From Paenalcaligenes hermetiae (GTDB lineage: Bacteria > Pseudomonadota > Gammaproteobacteria > Burkholderiales > Burkholderiaceae_B): a stretch of DNA of 64,000 bases. The stretch covers positions 124,001 through 188,000 of the forward strand of contig NZ_BAABKD010000001.1 in the NCBI RefSeq assembly GCF_039543645.1, in the 5' to 3' direction. The notes under the pieces were generated by a model. That model saw only the letters and a program-made list of their open reading frames with translations, was not told where the DNA came from and made no database searches. The first letter of the stretch is position 1. Every line of letters starts with the position of its first letter. The translations under genes were made by a program, and so were the position numbers. Below are positions 17,643 through 25,908 of the stretch, in pieces.

Positions 17643-18358
17643 AACACACATCCCCTAGCCCTGCCAAACGGCTCGCCGTTGTCTTACTCGTCTCCATAGC
17701 GCTGGTACTGCTGTATCAGCTAAGCTTTTTGGTGCGTATCGTCTGGTTTAATTTTTATAATCCTAACTCCAGTGCCGTGATGCGTCAGACCCTAAGCGAG
17801 CTACGCAAAGACGATCCAAACGTACAGCTACGTTTTGAGTGGGTGGATTATGATCAAATCAGCCCACATATTAAACGCGCGGTGATTAGCTCCGAAGACG
17901 CCAATTTTTTGGATCACACCGGAGTCGAGTGGCAGGCCATACGCCAAGCGTGGGAATACAATAAAAAACAGGCGGCTCAGGGGTCCGAACGACGTCGTGG
18001 TGGCTCTACCCTAACGCAACAATTGGCTAAAAATCTTTTTCTTTCTACGTCCCGTAGCTATACACGTAAAGGCCAAGAGCTTATCTTAAGCTATATGATC
18101 GAATACGTGATGCCTAAGCAACGTATATTAGAACTGTATTTAAATATGGCCCAGTGGGGGCAAGTAGACTTTGGCGTCCAAGCCGCCGCACAGCGCTATT
18201 TTAAAACAGATGCCAAACAGCTCAACGCTAGCCAAGCGGCGCGGCTTGCTGCTATGCTACCTAACCCTGTTTTTTATGACAGGAATGGCAACACCCCTTA
18301 TTTACAACGCCGCACTAACACCATCATGCAACGTATGCGCCAAGTTCGCATACCTTAA
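17639..18358 (+). CDS. mtgA: monofunctional biosynthetic peptidoglycan transglycosylase
   Basis: A 239-aa family GT51 glycosyltransferase that polymerises lipid II. One N-terminal transmembrane helix lies at about 10-32. The catalytic SSEDANFLDHTGVEW has Glu85; RGGSTLTQQLAKNLFL and QRILELYLNMAQWG are the further GT51 motifs. There is no penicillin-binding domain, which is normal for MtgA. The longer frame starts inside aroE; ATG 17639 overlaps the aroE stop (ATGA), with GGAG seven bases upstream. Confidence 0.95.
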   Translation: MKHTSPSPAKRLAVVLLVSIALVLLYQLSFLVRIVWFNFYNPNSSAVMRQTLSELRKDDPNVQLRFEWVDYDQISPHIKRAVISSEDANFLDHTGVEWQAIRQAWEYNKKQAAQGSERRRGGSTLTQQLAKNLFLSTSRSYTRKGQELILSYMIEYVMPKQRILELYLNMAQWGQVDFGVQAAAQRYFKTDAKQLNASQAARLAAMLPNPVFYDRNGNTPYLQRRTNTIMQRMRQVRIP

Positions 18359-18370
18359 TGGATTTACTTT

Positions 18371-19534
18371 ATGCGCACCGCTCGCCGTTACATTGCATCC
18401 GAAATTTACCGCTCCAGTGCAGTCGTCTTACTGGCTCTGATTGGTTTATTTAGCTTTTTTAATTTAATCGAGGATTTAGACAAATTAAGCGCCACGTTTA
18501 GCCTAACCAATCTGTTATATCTACAAGCGCTTAGCTTACCTAGCCAACTCTATGAACTTTTACCCATTGGGTTGCTCATCGGTGCGGTATTAGCATTGGC
18601 TGGACTAGCACAACGGAATGAGCTTGTTGTGCTGCGTGTTGCGGGTGTTAGTGGTTTACAGCTGCTATTACTTTTGTGGGTGATCACGATTCCAGCCATG
18701 CTAGGGGCATTAGCCCTATCCGAATACATCACCCCACGCGCGGAAATCCAAGCCAGCGAAAGCAGTTTAAAACTGCTGGGGCGTGCGGGTGGAGGGCGCT
18801 TACATAGTGGCTACTGGTTTAAAGAAAACGAGAGCCAAGACACAATGCGTCTCATCAATATCGGTCGCTTAGCCGATAAATCCACGGTGCAAGAAATTAC
18901 GGTTTTTGAATTTAACTCAAAACAGCATCTACGCGCTTATATTCAAGCAAAAAGCGGTTACTTCCAAGACGGTCAACTGCATCTACAACAAGTGCAACAT
19001 GCACAGCTTCCTGAAAATGTCTTAGATGCCTTACAGCAAGGATACGTACGTACTGAACCCTTACTCATTCGTGAAAGCATTGACCATCTACGTTTAAACA
19101 CAAGCTTAAGTGCAGAGCGCTTACTCGCTCGTATTCTCACTCCTGAGCGCATGACGATCAATGACCTGATGGATTATATTGATTACTTAGACAGTAACCA
19201 GTTGCAATCCGACCGCCAAACGGTGGCCTTATGGCGCAAAATTGCCTACCCTTTTTCGCTATTGGTCATGATTACCATTGCCGCGCCCATTAGCTTTATG
19301 CAGACACGCCGTGGTGGTGTGGGCAGTAAAATCTTTATTGGCATTTTAATCGGGGTCGGCTTTTTTATGATGAACCAGCTCGCCTTAAACGTTGGCATGC
19401 TAAGCCGTTGGCAACCTTGGGTTACGGCTTTACTACCCAGCTTATTGGCTTTGTGTTTGGCGCTACTGGCTTTGTTTATTATTGAAAATAAGCACCGCTG
19501 GCGTAAAAAAATCACTTCGGAGCATGCGGCATGA
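18371..19534 (+). CDS. lptG: LPS export ABC permease LptG
   Basis: A 387-aa LptF/LptG-family permease. Three N-terminal transmembrane segments (about 12-35, 55-80, 95-120) are followed by a periplasmic beta-jellyroll region (about 130-290). Three C-terminal segments lie at about 300-378. LptG rather than LptF is chosen from the N-terminus RRYIASEIYRSS with FFNLIEDLDKL, and from the C-terminal SFMQTRRGGVGSKIFIGI. It works with LptF and LptB to move lipopolysaccharide to the Lpt bridge. lptF is not adjacent as it is in many bacteria; the gene follows mtgA by 12 bases and overlaps apaH by 4. Confidence 0.9.
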   Translation: MRTARRYIASEIYRSSAVVLLALIGLFSFFNLIEDLDKLSATFSLTNLLYLQALSLPSQLYELLPIGLLIGAVLALAGLAQRNELVVLRVAGVSGLQLLLLLWVITIPAMLGALALSEYITPRAEIQASESSLKLLGRAGGGRLHSGYWFKENESQDTMRLINIGRLADKSTVQEITVFEFNSKQHLRAYIQAKSGYFQDGQLHLQQVQHAQLPENVLDALQQGYVRTEPLLIRESIDHLRLNTSLSAERLLARILTPERMTINDLMDYIDYLDSNQLQSDRQTVALWRKIAYPFSLLVMITIAAPISFMQTRRGGVGSKIFIGILIGVGFFMMNQLALNVGMLSRWQPWVTALLPSLLALCLALLALFIIENKHRWRKKITSEHAA

Positions 19535-20358
19535 CACACCGTTCTTCTATTTGGGTCATCGGCGATATACAAGGCTGCGCACAAAGCCTACGTCACTTAC
19601 TCCAACAACCTGCACTGCAAGACCCCAACGCTCACTTTATTTTTGTAGGGGATTTGGTCAATCGAGGTCCTGACTCTGTCGGAGTATTGCGTCAAATTCA
19701 AGCTCTAGGAAAACGCGCACAAACGGTACTCGGCAACCATGATCTGCATTTACTTGGTGTAGCGGCTGGTCAGCGCAAATGTAATCGATCGGATACATTG
19801 TCTTCGGTGCTAACCGCTCCCGATGCCGATGCGCTGATTCACTGGTTACGCCACCAACCCTTAGCGCTGCACCATGCCGGTCACCTTATCATTCATGCAG
19901 GGCTACACCCTGCTTGGTCCTTGCAGACAGTATTACACCTAGCCCATGAGGTTGAGCAAACATTACAAAGCCCTCATTGGCAGGACCATATTGCTCAACT
20001 CTTTGGCAATCAGCCCAGCCAGTGGGCAAACGATTTGGAGCCCATCGCAAGACAACGCTACACCGTTAATGCGCTAACACGCTTACGGCATTTTACAGCC
20101 AAAGGTGAAATCGACCATCAATATAAAGGCGCCCCCAAAGCCCAACTAGGCCTCACGCCCTGGTTTGATATGGAAAACCGCCAAATCGAAACACCTGTAA
20201 TCTTTGGCCACTGGTCGACACTAGGCTTATATATGCGTGCCGATGTGATGGGGATTGATACCGGATGCTTATGGGGCGGGCAGCTCACGGCGGTGGATTT
20301 ACGTACACGCCAAATTGTACAAGTCGCCAACCAAGACGGTCCCCTACGCCCAAACTAG
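19531..20358 (+). CDS. apaH: symmetrical bis(5'-nucleosyl)-tetraphosphatase
   Basis: A 275-aa calcineurin-like phosphoesterase that cleaves Ap4A to two ADP. The metal motifs are in order: GDIQGC (near residue 11), GDLVNRGPDS and LGNHDLHLLGVA, then IHAGLHPAWS and FGHWSTLG. The length is as in the family. The start ATGA overlaps the lptG stop, so it is the last gene of the mpl-apaH run. It converges with the minus-strand plsC-like gene with only 7 bases between the stops and no obvious terminator. Confidence 0.95.
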   Translation: MTHRSSIWVIGDIQGCAQSLRHLLQQPALQDPNAHFIFVGDLVNRGPDSVGVLRQIQALGKRAQTVLGNHDLHLLGVAAGQRKCNRSDTLSSVLTAPDADALIHWLRHQPLALHHAGHLIIHAGLHPAWSLQTVLHLAHEVEQTLQSPHWQDHIAQLFGNQPSQWANDLEPIARQRYTVNALTRLRHFTAKGEIDHQYKGAPKAQLGLTPWFDMENRQIETPVIFGHWSTLGLYMRADVMGIDTGCLWGGQLTAVDLRTRQIVQVANQDGPLRPN

Positions 20359-20365
20359 CATAGTG

Positions 20366-21100
20366 CTAAAGCGCTTTTTGGATAGCGGTCTGAGCTTGAA
20401 GTGCTGTTTCCACGCGCCCCTGCTGTCGATTCTGCGCATGCGGCAATACGGCTAAAAACTCACACTCCACCCGCACTCCGGGGCGACTTAAAAGCAACCA
20501 CATATTTTGCAAAAGACTTTGTTCCCCGACAAACGCCACTCGGGGGCTGCGCTGTTCACCATCATAAAAACGCAACACTAAGGGCTGAATATCCACCCCT
20601 GTGCTCAATGCGGTTTCAAATAAGCTTGCATGAAAACTGCCCACTGCCAAACCATCAGAAGTTGTGCCCTCAGGAAACAATCCAATCGCTTGATTTTGTC
20701 TAAACAACGCCTGCATTTGCTCTGATACATACTTAATGGCTTGGCGCTGCCCGCGCTCGATAAACACCGTACCAGCCCCCGCTACTAGCCAACCCAATAC
20801 CGGCCAACGGCGAATTTCACTTTTTGCCACAAAAGCCGTTGCACGCTGAGCATTCAAAATAAAAATGTCTAACCATGACACATGATTAGACACAAATAAC
20901 ACCGGTGTGGCCGTCACCACCTGCCCTATATAATCCACGCGAACTCCGCACCAGTGCAATAATCCACGGGACCACCACCGAATTTGCTGATTACGCCCTG
21001 CTTGCTGCAAAAAAGGAAAAACTAAAGCAAGTAAAAGCAGCCCCAGCCCTACCCACAAAAAAAGCGCGCTAAGGCGCCATACAAATCGCCACACGCTCAT
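20366..21100 (-). CDS. plsC: 1-acyl-sn-glycerol-3-phosphate acyltransferase-type enzyme
   Basis: A 244-aa PlsC-family membrane acyltransferase. An N-terminal hydrophobic segment lies at about 8-30. The catalytic NHVSWLD (HX4D) is at about 69-75, and the acceptor-binding LFPEGTTS motif follows. The expected reaction is acylation of lysophosphatidic acid at sn-2 in phospholipid synthesis. Paralogues acylating other lipids (such as ornithine lipids) share these motifs, so specificity is inferred. ATG 21100 overlaps the ruvX stop by ATGA and is preferred to the GTG at 21121. Confidence 0.87.
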   Translation of the reverse strand: MSVWRFVWRLSALFLWVGLGLLLLALVFPFLQQAGRNQQIRWWSRGLLHWCGVRVDYIGQVVTATPVLFVSNHVSWLDIFILNAQRATAFVAKSEIRRWPVLGWLVAGAGTVFIERGQRQAIKYVSEQMQALFRQNQAIGLFPEGTTSDGLAVGSFHASLFETALSTGVDIQPLVLRFYDGEQRSPRVAFVGEQSLLQNMWLLLSRPGVRVECEFLAVLPHAQNRQQGRVETALQAQTAIQKAL

Positions 21101-21498
21101 TCTGCTTTTTGATCCAACCACCGTTGTAATATCACCGCCGCTGCCACTGCATCATCGTCAGCATGCGTCGCTAAAATAGCCTGTGCCTCTAGACTTGAGC
21201 CGCGTTCATCGACTAAGTGCACCATCAGGCCATAGCGCCCATGCAGTTGATGCGCAAAGCGCCGACAACGCAGCGAACTATACTGCTCCTGCCCATCCAA
21301 GGTTAATGGCAGCCCCACTACGACAGCATCAGGTTGCCATTCCTCTAATAACTGCTCGATTTGAGCGAAACGTTCTTGCTTTGTCACAGGACGTAAAATT
21401 GTCAACGGACGCGCCTGTGCGGTTAGGGTATTGCCTATGGCCACACCGATTTTTTTAAGGCCATAATCAAAGCCGAGTAATGTTGCAGCCTCAGGCAT
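21097..21498 (-). CDS. ruvX: RuvX/YqgF putative Holliday junction resolvase
   Basis: A 133-aa RNase H-fold protein. It has LLGFDYGLKKIGVAIG with the metal-binding Asp11, VVGLPLTLDGQE, and the C-terminal HADDDAVAAAVILQRWLD. Family members process pre-16S rRNA ends and may act on Holliday junctions. The classic pair yqgE-ruvX is intact here, with an 8-base overlap. The downstream plsC-like gene is coupled through ATGA. Confidence 0.94.
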   Translation of the reverse strand: MPEAATLLGFDYGLKKIGVAIGNTLTAQARPLTILRPVTKQERFAQIEQLLEEWQPDAVVVGLPLTLDGQEQYSSLRCRRFAHQLHGRYGLMVHLVDERGSSLEAQAILATHADDDAVAAAVILQRWLDQKAE

Positions 21499-22081
21499 GA
21501 CCTGCAGTTCCTGTCAACATAATAGGATCAATACCAAGCTGCGCTAACGCGGCTTGGTAACGCTCCGAAGCGGGGATAGTAAACAAAATATCCACATTGG
21601 CCTCCACATGGAGCCAAGCCCCTTGGGCCATTTCCTCTTCAAGCTGCCCCTCGCCCCAGCCTGCATAACCCAGAGTGACCAGCAGCTGATCAGGACCACC
21701 ACCAGCTGCCACCTCTTGCAATACATCACGCGAAGTCGTTAACGCCACATCCCCCATACGAATACTCGAGCTGTAATCCCCTACAGGCTGATGCAGCACA
21801 AAACCACGATCGGTCTGTACCGGCCCCCCAAAAAACACCGGTGTGTCTTGACGCACCCCAATCTCTAGTGATAGGTCTAAATCAATGCGCTGAAGTAGGT
21901 CGCCCAAAGTTAAATCTGTCGGTCGATTGATCACAATCCCTAAAGCGCCCTCTTCGTTATGCTCACAGATATAGATGACCGTATCCGCTAAGCTTCCTCC
22001 CACCATGCCGGGCATGGCGACCAGCAACTGCCGCGAAAAATCCACGCGCTGTAGGTGAGACGATGTTGTTGTGGTTGGCAT
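21491..22081 (-). CDS. YqgE/AlgH family protein
   Basis: A 196-aa cytosolic protein of unknown biochemical role. Typical motifs are QLLVAMPGM near the start, GALGIVINRPT, PVFFGGPVQTDRGFVLH, and GYAGWGEGQLEEE. AlgH affects alginate regulation in pseudomonads, and family members are nearly always linked to ruvX, as here. ATG 22081 has AGGAG six bases upstream; the frame also has a GTG one codon earlier. It is the first gene of the yqgE-ruvX-plsC unit. Confidence 0.93.
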   Translation of the reverse strand: MPTTTTSSHLQRVDFSRQLLVAMPGMVGGSLADTVIYICEHNEEGALGIVINRPTDLTLGDLLQRIDLDLSLEIGVRQDTPVFFGGPVQTDRGFVLHQPVGDYSSSIRMGDVALTTSRDVLQEVAAGGGPDQLLVTLGYAGWGEGQLEEEMAQGAWLHVEANVDILFTIPASERYQAALAQLGIDPIMLTGTAGHA

Positions 22082-22138
22082 CACAATCTCCTGGAATCAA
22101 AACAACCAAGGGAATAAGGCGTTAAAGACATGGATACG

Positions 22139-22303
22139 TTAGACTTCAATCATTTCAAAGTCTTCTTTACGCGCACCACACTCAGGGCACACCCAGTTAG
22201 GGGGGACGTCTTCCCATTTGGTGCCTGGAGCGATGCCCTCTTCGGGTAAACCGGCTTCCTCATCATAGATCCATCCACAGATCAAACACATCCATGTACT
22301 CAT
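22139..22303 (-). CDS. rubredoxin
   Basis: A 54-aa one-iron electron carrier. The two Cys pairs are CLICG and CPECG, the ligands of the Fe(Cys)4 site. The usual GIAPGTKWEDVPPNWVCPECG core and KEDFE end are present. The start MSTWMCLICG at ATG 22303 is preferred over a longer frame to 22348, which would add residues not found in rubredoxins and run through a hairpin. No alkane hydroxylase is nearby, so the redox partner is unknown. A dyad lies in its 5' region. Confidence 0.95.
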   Translation of the reverse strand: MSTWMCLICGWIYDEEAGLPEEGIAPGTKWEDVPPNWVCPECGARKEDFEMIEV

Positions 22304-22310
22304 AATAAAA

Positions 22311-22350
22311 CTCACTAAAAAACAAGGATTGCCCGAAACAAGAGGCAATC
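22311..22350 (-). promoter_or_regulatory. terminator-like hairpin in the rubredoxin leader
   Basis: On the minus strand GATTGCC pairs perfectly with GGCAATC around a 10-base loop, and CTTGTTTTTTAG follows immediately. It lies 24 bases before the rubredoxin start, so it could act as an attenuator if the promoter is upstream. It would be inert if transcription starts after it. No intrinsic-terminator client is otherwise present. Confidence 0.4.
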
Positions 22351-22374
22351 TATTAAAATGAACTGATAATACTG

Positions 22375-22406
22375 AAAATAAACAAAAGATAGTACCTGTT
22401 TATTTT
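22375..22406. repeat. perfect 10-bp inverted repeat between divergent rubredoxin and thiD-like genes
   Basis: AAAATAAACA at 22375-22384 is mirrored by TGTTTATTTT at 22397-22406, with a 12-bp spacer. It sits in the divergent promoter region, about 37 bp before the thiD-like start, and has the form of an operator dyad. No cognate regulator is adjacent. Confidence 0.55.
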
Positions 22407-22442
22407 TGATTCACGCTAATCGTTTCGCATTTTTTCATTTTC

Positions 22443-23255
22443 ATGGCTGCTATGACTGCAACCCCTCCGCCCACCGTATTGATTTTTGCACCATTAGACC
22501 CAACGGGGGCTATGTATCTGCCTGCCGATGCCATCAGCTGCGCCGCTGTCGGTTGTCACGCTTTGAGTATCGTCACCGCATCACATGTTCAAGATACGAC
22601 TCACACGGAACAAATCACCCTTACAGCACCGGATATTCTGTATGATCAAATGCGGTGCTTACTTGAGGATATGTCGGTACATAGTATCAAAGCCGGTCCT
22701 ATTTATAGCATTGATACCGCCAGCGTGTTAGCGCAAATCGCAGCGGACTACCCGGATTTGCCCTTGGTGCTCCACCTACAATCCATCCCTGACGACAGTA
22801 TTTTAAGCAATAATGCCGATGTGGATGAGATTACCGACGCCATCTGTCAGCTCGTCGTCCCACAAGCCGATTTGGTCGTGGCTGACCAGACCCTTCTGAT
22901 GCAATGGCAGGCAGACGGGCTGCTGCCCGAGCAAAACAACCCGATCAACAGTTTATTGGACTGTGGTACCGAATGGGTATTTTGCTCACTGCCCCAGCCT
23001 GAGTCCGTTACAGTTTTGCACCAGCTTTATAATCAAGATGGTTTACAACAGCAATGGCAAAGCCCTGTGCCATCAGCACGGCTGCAAGACACCGAAGGAT
23101 TATTAAGCACCAACATCTGCGCTTTTTTGGCCAAAGGACTACCAATGGCCGAGGCCTGTGCTGCAGCAATCCACCATATACATGATGCCATTCCCCATGC
23201 TTTTCAAGCAGGAATGGGCGCTCGCATTATAAACCAAGGTCTGAACCGGAACTAG
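22443..23255 (+). CDS. ThiD-like ribokinase-fold protein lacking kinase motifs
   Basis: A 270-aa protein aligning by eye to hydroxymethylpyrimidine (phosphate) kinase. FAPLDPTGAMYLPADAISCAAVGCHALSIVTA (residues 15-46) mirrors the ThiD N-terminus. However, the SGG of the substrate loop is PTG, KTGM is KAGP, and the DPVM motif is HLQS. The essential C-terminal GTGC anion-hole/catalytic motif is DTEGLLSTN. The helix after it (ICAFLAKGLPMAEACAAAI) is preserved. The fold is kept and catalysis is doubtful. It is immediately followed by thiE (1-base gap), supporting a thiamine link. ATG 22443 or 22452 are both possible; no clear ribosome-binding site. It may be a regulator or scaffold, or an enzyme of altered chemistry. 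Confidence 0.75.
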   Translation: MAAMTATPPPTVLIFAPLDPTGAMYLPADAISCAAVGCHALSIVTASHVQDTTHTEQITLTAPDILYDQMRCLLEDMSVHSIKAGPIYSIDTASVLAQIAADYPDLPLVLHLQSIPDDSILSNNADVDEITDAICQLVVPQADLVVADQTLLMQWQADGLLPEQNNPINSLLDCGTEWVFCSLPQPESVTVLHQLYNQDGLQQQWQSPVPSARLQDTEGLLSTNICAFLAKGLPMAEACAAAIHHIHDAIPHAFQAGMGARIINQGLNRN

Positions 23256-23256
23256 A

Positions 23257-23916
23257 ATGACAGCCTCTTTACCCTTACGCTTTCCACGTGGCTTATACGG
23301 TATCACCCCCGAATGGGAGGATACTGCGCGCCTACTGGACGCGATTCGTGCTGCTTATGATGGGGGCATGCAAGTGCTGCAATGGCGTCGTAAGCTCGCT
23401 CCAACGGCCTTACACCACCAACAGCGTCAGGCTGTACAAACGCTTTGTCAACAACTGGGGCTACCGCTCATTATCAATGACGACTGGCAAAGCGCTCGCG
23501 AGCTCGGTGTGGCCGGGGCCCATTTAGGCCGCGAGGACGGTGAGCTGCGTCATGCCCGAGCCGGGCTCGCTCCCCAGCAATGGCTGGGTAGCTCCTGCTA
23601 TGACCGTCTTGACCTTGCCGAACAAGCCCTGCAAATTGGTGTCGACTATGTGGCATTTGGTGCGGTGTACCCCTCACAGGTTAAACCTAACGCCCCACGT
23701 GCCACGCTCACTGTTTTGCAACAGGGGCGAGCGCTTTGCGAGCGCTTTGCTCAAAATGAACGTGCTGCGGTAGTGGCAATTGGTGGGATTACCTCAACCA
23801 ATGCCGCACCTTTAATCGAGGCCGGTGTAGATAGCATTGCAGTTATCAGCAGTCTATTTGAAGCCGAAGACATCTACACCGAAGCCCGTGCCTTTAGCCG
23901 CCTTTTTCAAATGTAA
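23257..23916 (+). CDS. thiE: thiamine-phosphate synthase
   Basis: A 219-aa TIM-barrel enzyme that couples HMP-pyrophosphate to thiazole phosphate. QWRRK (Gln, Arg and Lys for pyrophosphate), INDDW, AHLGREDG, GSSCYD, DYVAFGAVYPS followed by KPNAPRATL, and AIGGI are the ThiE motifs in order. The trailing SSLFEA is usual. The start ATG is one base after the ThiD-like stop, so the two are co-translated; hemL follows 15 bases later. No riboswitch is visible before this unit, unlike thiC at 43.8 kb. Confidence 0.93.
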   Translation: MTASLPLRFPRGLYGITPEWEDTARLLDAIRAAYDGGMQVLQWRRKLAPTALHHQQRQAVQTLCQQLGLPLIINDDWQSARELGVAGAHLGREDGELRHARAGLAPQQWLGSSCYDRLDLAEQALQIGVDYVAFGAVYPSQVKPNAPRATLTVLQQGRALCERFAQNERAAVVAIGGITSTNAAPLIEAGVDSIAVISSLFEAEDIYTEARAFSRLFQM

Positions 23917-23931
23917 TTAACAGGATTTTTT

Positions 23932-25215
23932 ATGTCTACCAATAAAGAACTTTTTGATCGCGCTTGCCAGCATATTCCAGGCGGAGTGAACTCGCCCGTG
24001 CGCGCTTTTGGCTCCGTGGGTGGTACACCACGCTTCATTGCCCGCGCCCAAGGTGCTTATGTGTGGGATGCCGAAGGCAAACAATACATTGACTATGTTG
24101 GCTCTTGGGGGCCAGCCATTTTGGGTCATGCCCATCCTGACGTGGTAAAAGCCGTACAAACAGCGGCTGCCGATGGCTTGTCCTTTGGTGCGCCCACAGC
24201 AGGCGAAGTGGAACTGGCCGAGCTAATCTGTCAGCGCTTGCCCTCTATTGAAAAAGTTCGTTTGGTTAGCTCTGGCACCGAAGCCACCATGAGTGCAATT
24301 CGTTTAGCACGCGGTTATACCGGTCGCAACAAAATCATTAAATTTGAAGGCTGCTACCACGGTCACGCGGACAGCTTGTTGGTAAAAGCCGGCTCGGGCT
24401 TGCTAACGTTTGGCAATCCCACCTCGGCAGGCGTACCCGAAGATTTTATTCGTCATACCCTAGTTCTAGACTACAACAACATCGAAGCCGTTAAAACCGC
24501 ATTTGCAGAGCATGGCTCAGATATTGCCTGCGTCATTGTTGAGCCGGTAGCTGGTAATATGAATTTAATCAAACCCGTCGCCGGTTTTTTAGAAACCCTG
24601 CGCGAGCTCTGTACCGAACACCAGTCCGTTTTAATTTTTGACGAAGTCATGACCGGCTTTAGGGCAGGGCCACAAGGTGTACAAGGCCTAACCGGCATTA
24701 AACCGGATATGACTACCCTCGCTAAAGTGATTGGCGGCGGTATGCCTGTCGGTGCTTTTGGTGGCCGAGCCGATATTATGGATGCCATTGCCCCGTTGGG
24801 CGGCGTTTATCAAGCCGGTACGCTATCCGGTAACCCCGTGGCGGTAGCTGCTGGTCTCGCTACCTTAAAACTGCTAGATAACGAGGCGTTTTATCAACAG
24901 CTTGCTGCACAAACCCAAAAATTAGCACAAGGCCTAGAAGCCGCAGCCAAAGCCGAAGGCATCACTTTTTGTACTGATTCCGTCGGCGGCATGCTTGGCT
25001 TGTATTTCAGCGAAACCATACCTACCTCTTTTGCCGAAGTCTCTGCCAGCAACACCACAAAATTTAACCAATTCTTTCACGCCATGCTCGATGAGGGCGT
25101 GTATTGGGCACCATCGGCCTTTGAGGCCTCGTTTACCTCCGGCGCTCATACCGACGAGGTGATTCAAGCCACGCTCGATGCCGCCGCTAAAGTTTTCAAG
25201 CAGATTAAAGACTAA
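23932..25215 (+). CDS. hemL: glutamate-1-semialdehyde 2,1-aminomutase
   Basis: A 427-aa PLP enzyme converting glutamate-1-semialdehyde to 5-aminolevulinate for haem synthesis by the C5 route. The PLP Lys is K265 in [42 protein letters not shown] and [16 protein letters not shown] are the other signatures. It begins [21 protein letters not shown], as usual. It is last in the thiD-like/thiE/hemL run, with AGGA upstream. The length is full and all motifs are intact. Confidence 0.97.
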   Translation: MSTNKELFDRACQHIPGGVNSPVRAFGSVGGTPRFIARAQGAYVWDAEGKQYIDYVGSWGPAILGHAHPDVVKAVQTAAADGLSFGAPTAGEVELAELICQRLPSIEKVRLVSSGTEATMSAIRLARGYTGRNKIIKFEGCYHGHADSLLVKAGSGLLTFGNPTSAGVPEDFIRHTLVLDYNNIEAVKTAFAEHGSDIACVIVEPVAGNMNLIKPVAGFLETLRELCTEHQSVLIFDEVMTGFRAGPQGVQGLTGIKPDMTTLAKVIGGGMPVGAFGGRADIMDAIAPLGGVYQAGTLSGNPVAVAAGLATLKLLDNEAFYQQLAAQTQKLAQGLEAAAKAEGITFCTDSVGGMLGLYFSETIPTSFAEVSASNTTKFNQFFHAMLDEGVYWAPSAFEASFTSGAHTDEVIQATLDAAAKVFKQIKD

Positions 25216-25258
25216 CTCTTTGATTCTCTCTTGATTATTCGCAAGGCATAATCATTTT

Positions 25259-25322
25259 GCCCCCCATAGAATCAATACCATGTTCAATTTAAAAATGGTA
25301 TGACATATTGGGGGGCATAATA
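25259..25322 (+). promoter_or_regulatory. nested inverted repeats in the marR leader, overlapping the ribosome-binding site
   Basis: The outer dyad is GCCCCCCA (25259-25266) with TGGGGGGC (25309-25316). The inner dyad is ATACCAT (25275-25281) with ATGGTAT (25295-25301). Both are perfect, share a centre within about 1 bp, and lie directly before the start codon. The right outer arm is the only G-rich ribosome-binding element (25310-25315, 7 bases before ATG 25323). If transcribed, the leader could hide that element. As DNA, the inner 27-bp dyad has the size of a MarR operator. Confidence 0.6.
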
Positions 25323-25844
25323 ATGATGATTAATGACATTCCAGCCGAAACCACTCTTACCGAGCTTCCTGACCTTGAAAGTCGTTTAAATCCTACCGCT
25401 TGCGACCATTTACGGACTTGGCTACGTTTCCAAAGCTGCAACCGCTTGATTGAAAATGAAATTCGTAGTCGTTTACGCAAAGAATTCAATACGACCCTAC
25501 CTCGCTATGACTTGATGGCACACTTAGAAAAATTCCCTAAGGGTATCAAGATGAGCGATTTGTCGCGTCACATGATGGTAACCAATGGCAACATCACCGG
25601 CATTACCGATCAGCTCGTCAAAGATGGCTATGTACAGCGCGTAAAACTACCACAAGACCGTCGTAGCTCCCTGCTTAAGCTCACCGCAAAGGGGCGCGTA
25701 CACCTGGCAGAAATCAATGCTGCTCACAATGAATGGGTATGTGATCTCTTTGGACAACTTTCTGACCAAACCGTACAAAACATGTTAAGCAGCCTAAACG
25801 AGCTCAAAATGCTTTCTCATCTTTTCACAACGCCTAACCCCTAA
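25323..25844 (+). CDS. MarR-family transcriptional regulator
   Basis: A 173-aa protein with a central winged helix-turn-helix at about 60-130: GIKMSDLSRHMMVTNGNITGITDQLVKDGYVQR, then the wing DRRSSLLKLTAKGR. It is flanked by the dimerisation helices typical of MarR. The starts at 25323 or 25326 are equally usable; the longer frame from TTG 25308 would begin inside the G-run and is rejected. The gene is monocistronic, between hemL and argJ, with a dyad leader suggesting autoregulation. MarR proteins usually sense aromatic acids, acyl-CoAs or oxidants. Targets such as the nearby CoA genes at 27-37 kb are possible but unproven. Confidence 0.92.
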   Translation: MMINDIPAETTLTELPDLESRLNPTACDHLRTWLRFQSCNRLIENEIRSRLRKEFNTTLPRYDLMAHLEKFPKGIKMSDLSRHMMVTNGNITGITDQLVKDGYVQRVKLPQDRRSSLLKLTAKGRVHLAEINAAHNEWVCDLFGQLSDQTVQNMLSSLNELKMLSHLFTTPNP

Positions 25845-25854
25845 TCAATAAGCT

Positions 25855-25897
25855 AAAAGCGCGGTAATATAGATCCATCTCTATTATCAACGCTTTT
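25855..25897 (+). terminator. long imperfect hairpin between marR and argJ
   Basis: AAAAGCG (25855-25861) pairs with CGCTTTT (25891-25897), and an inner imperfect stem (TAATATAGA with TCTCTATTA) extends it. The T-run is just four bases inside the stem, then G. It may end marR transcription weakly or form part of the argJ leader. Confidence 0.4.
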
Positions 25898-25908
25898 GTA
25901 GGTGTGTT

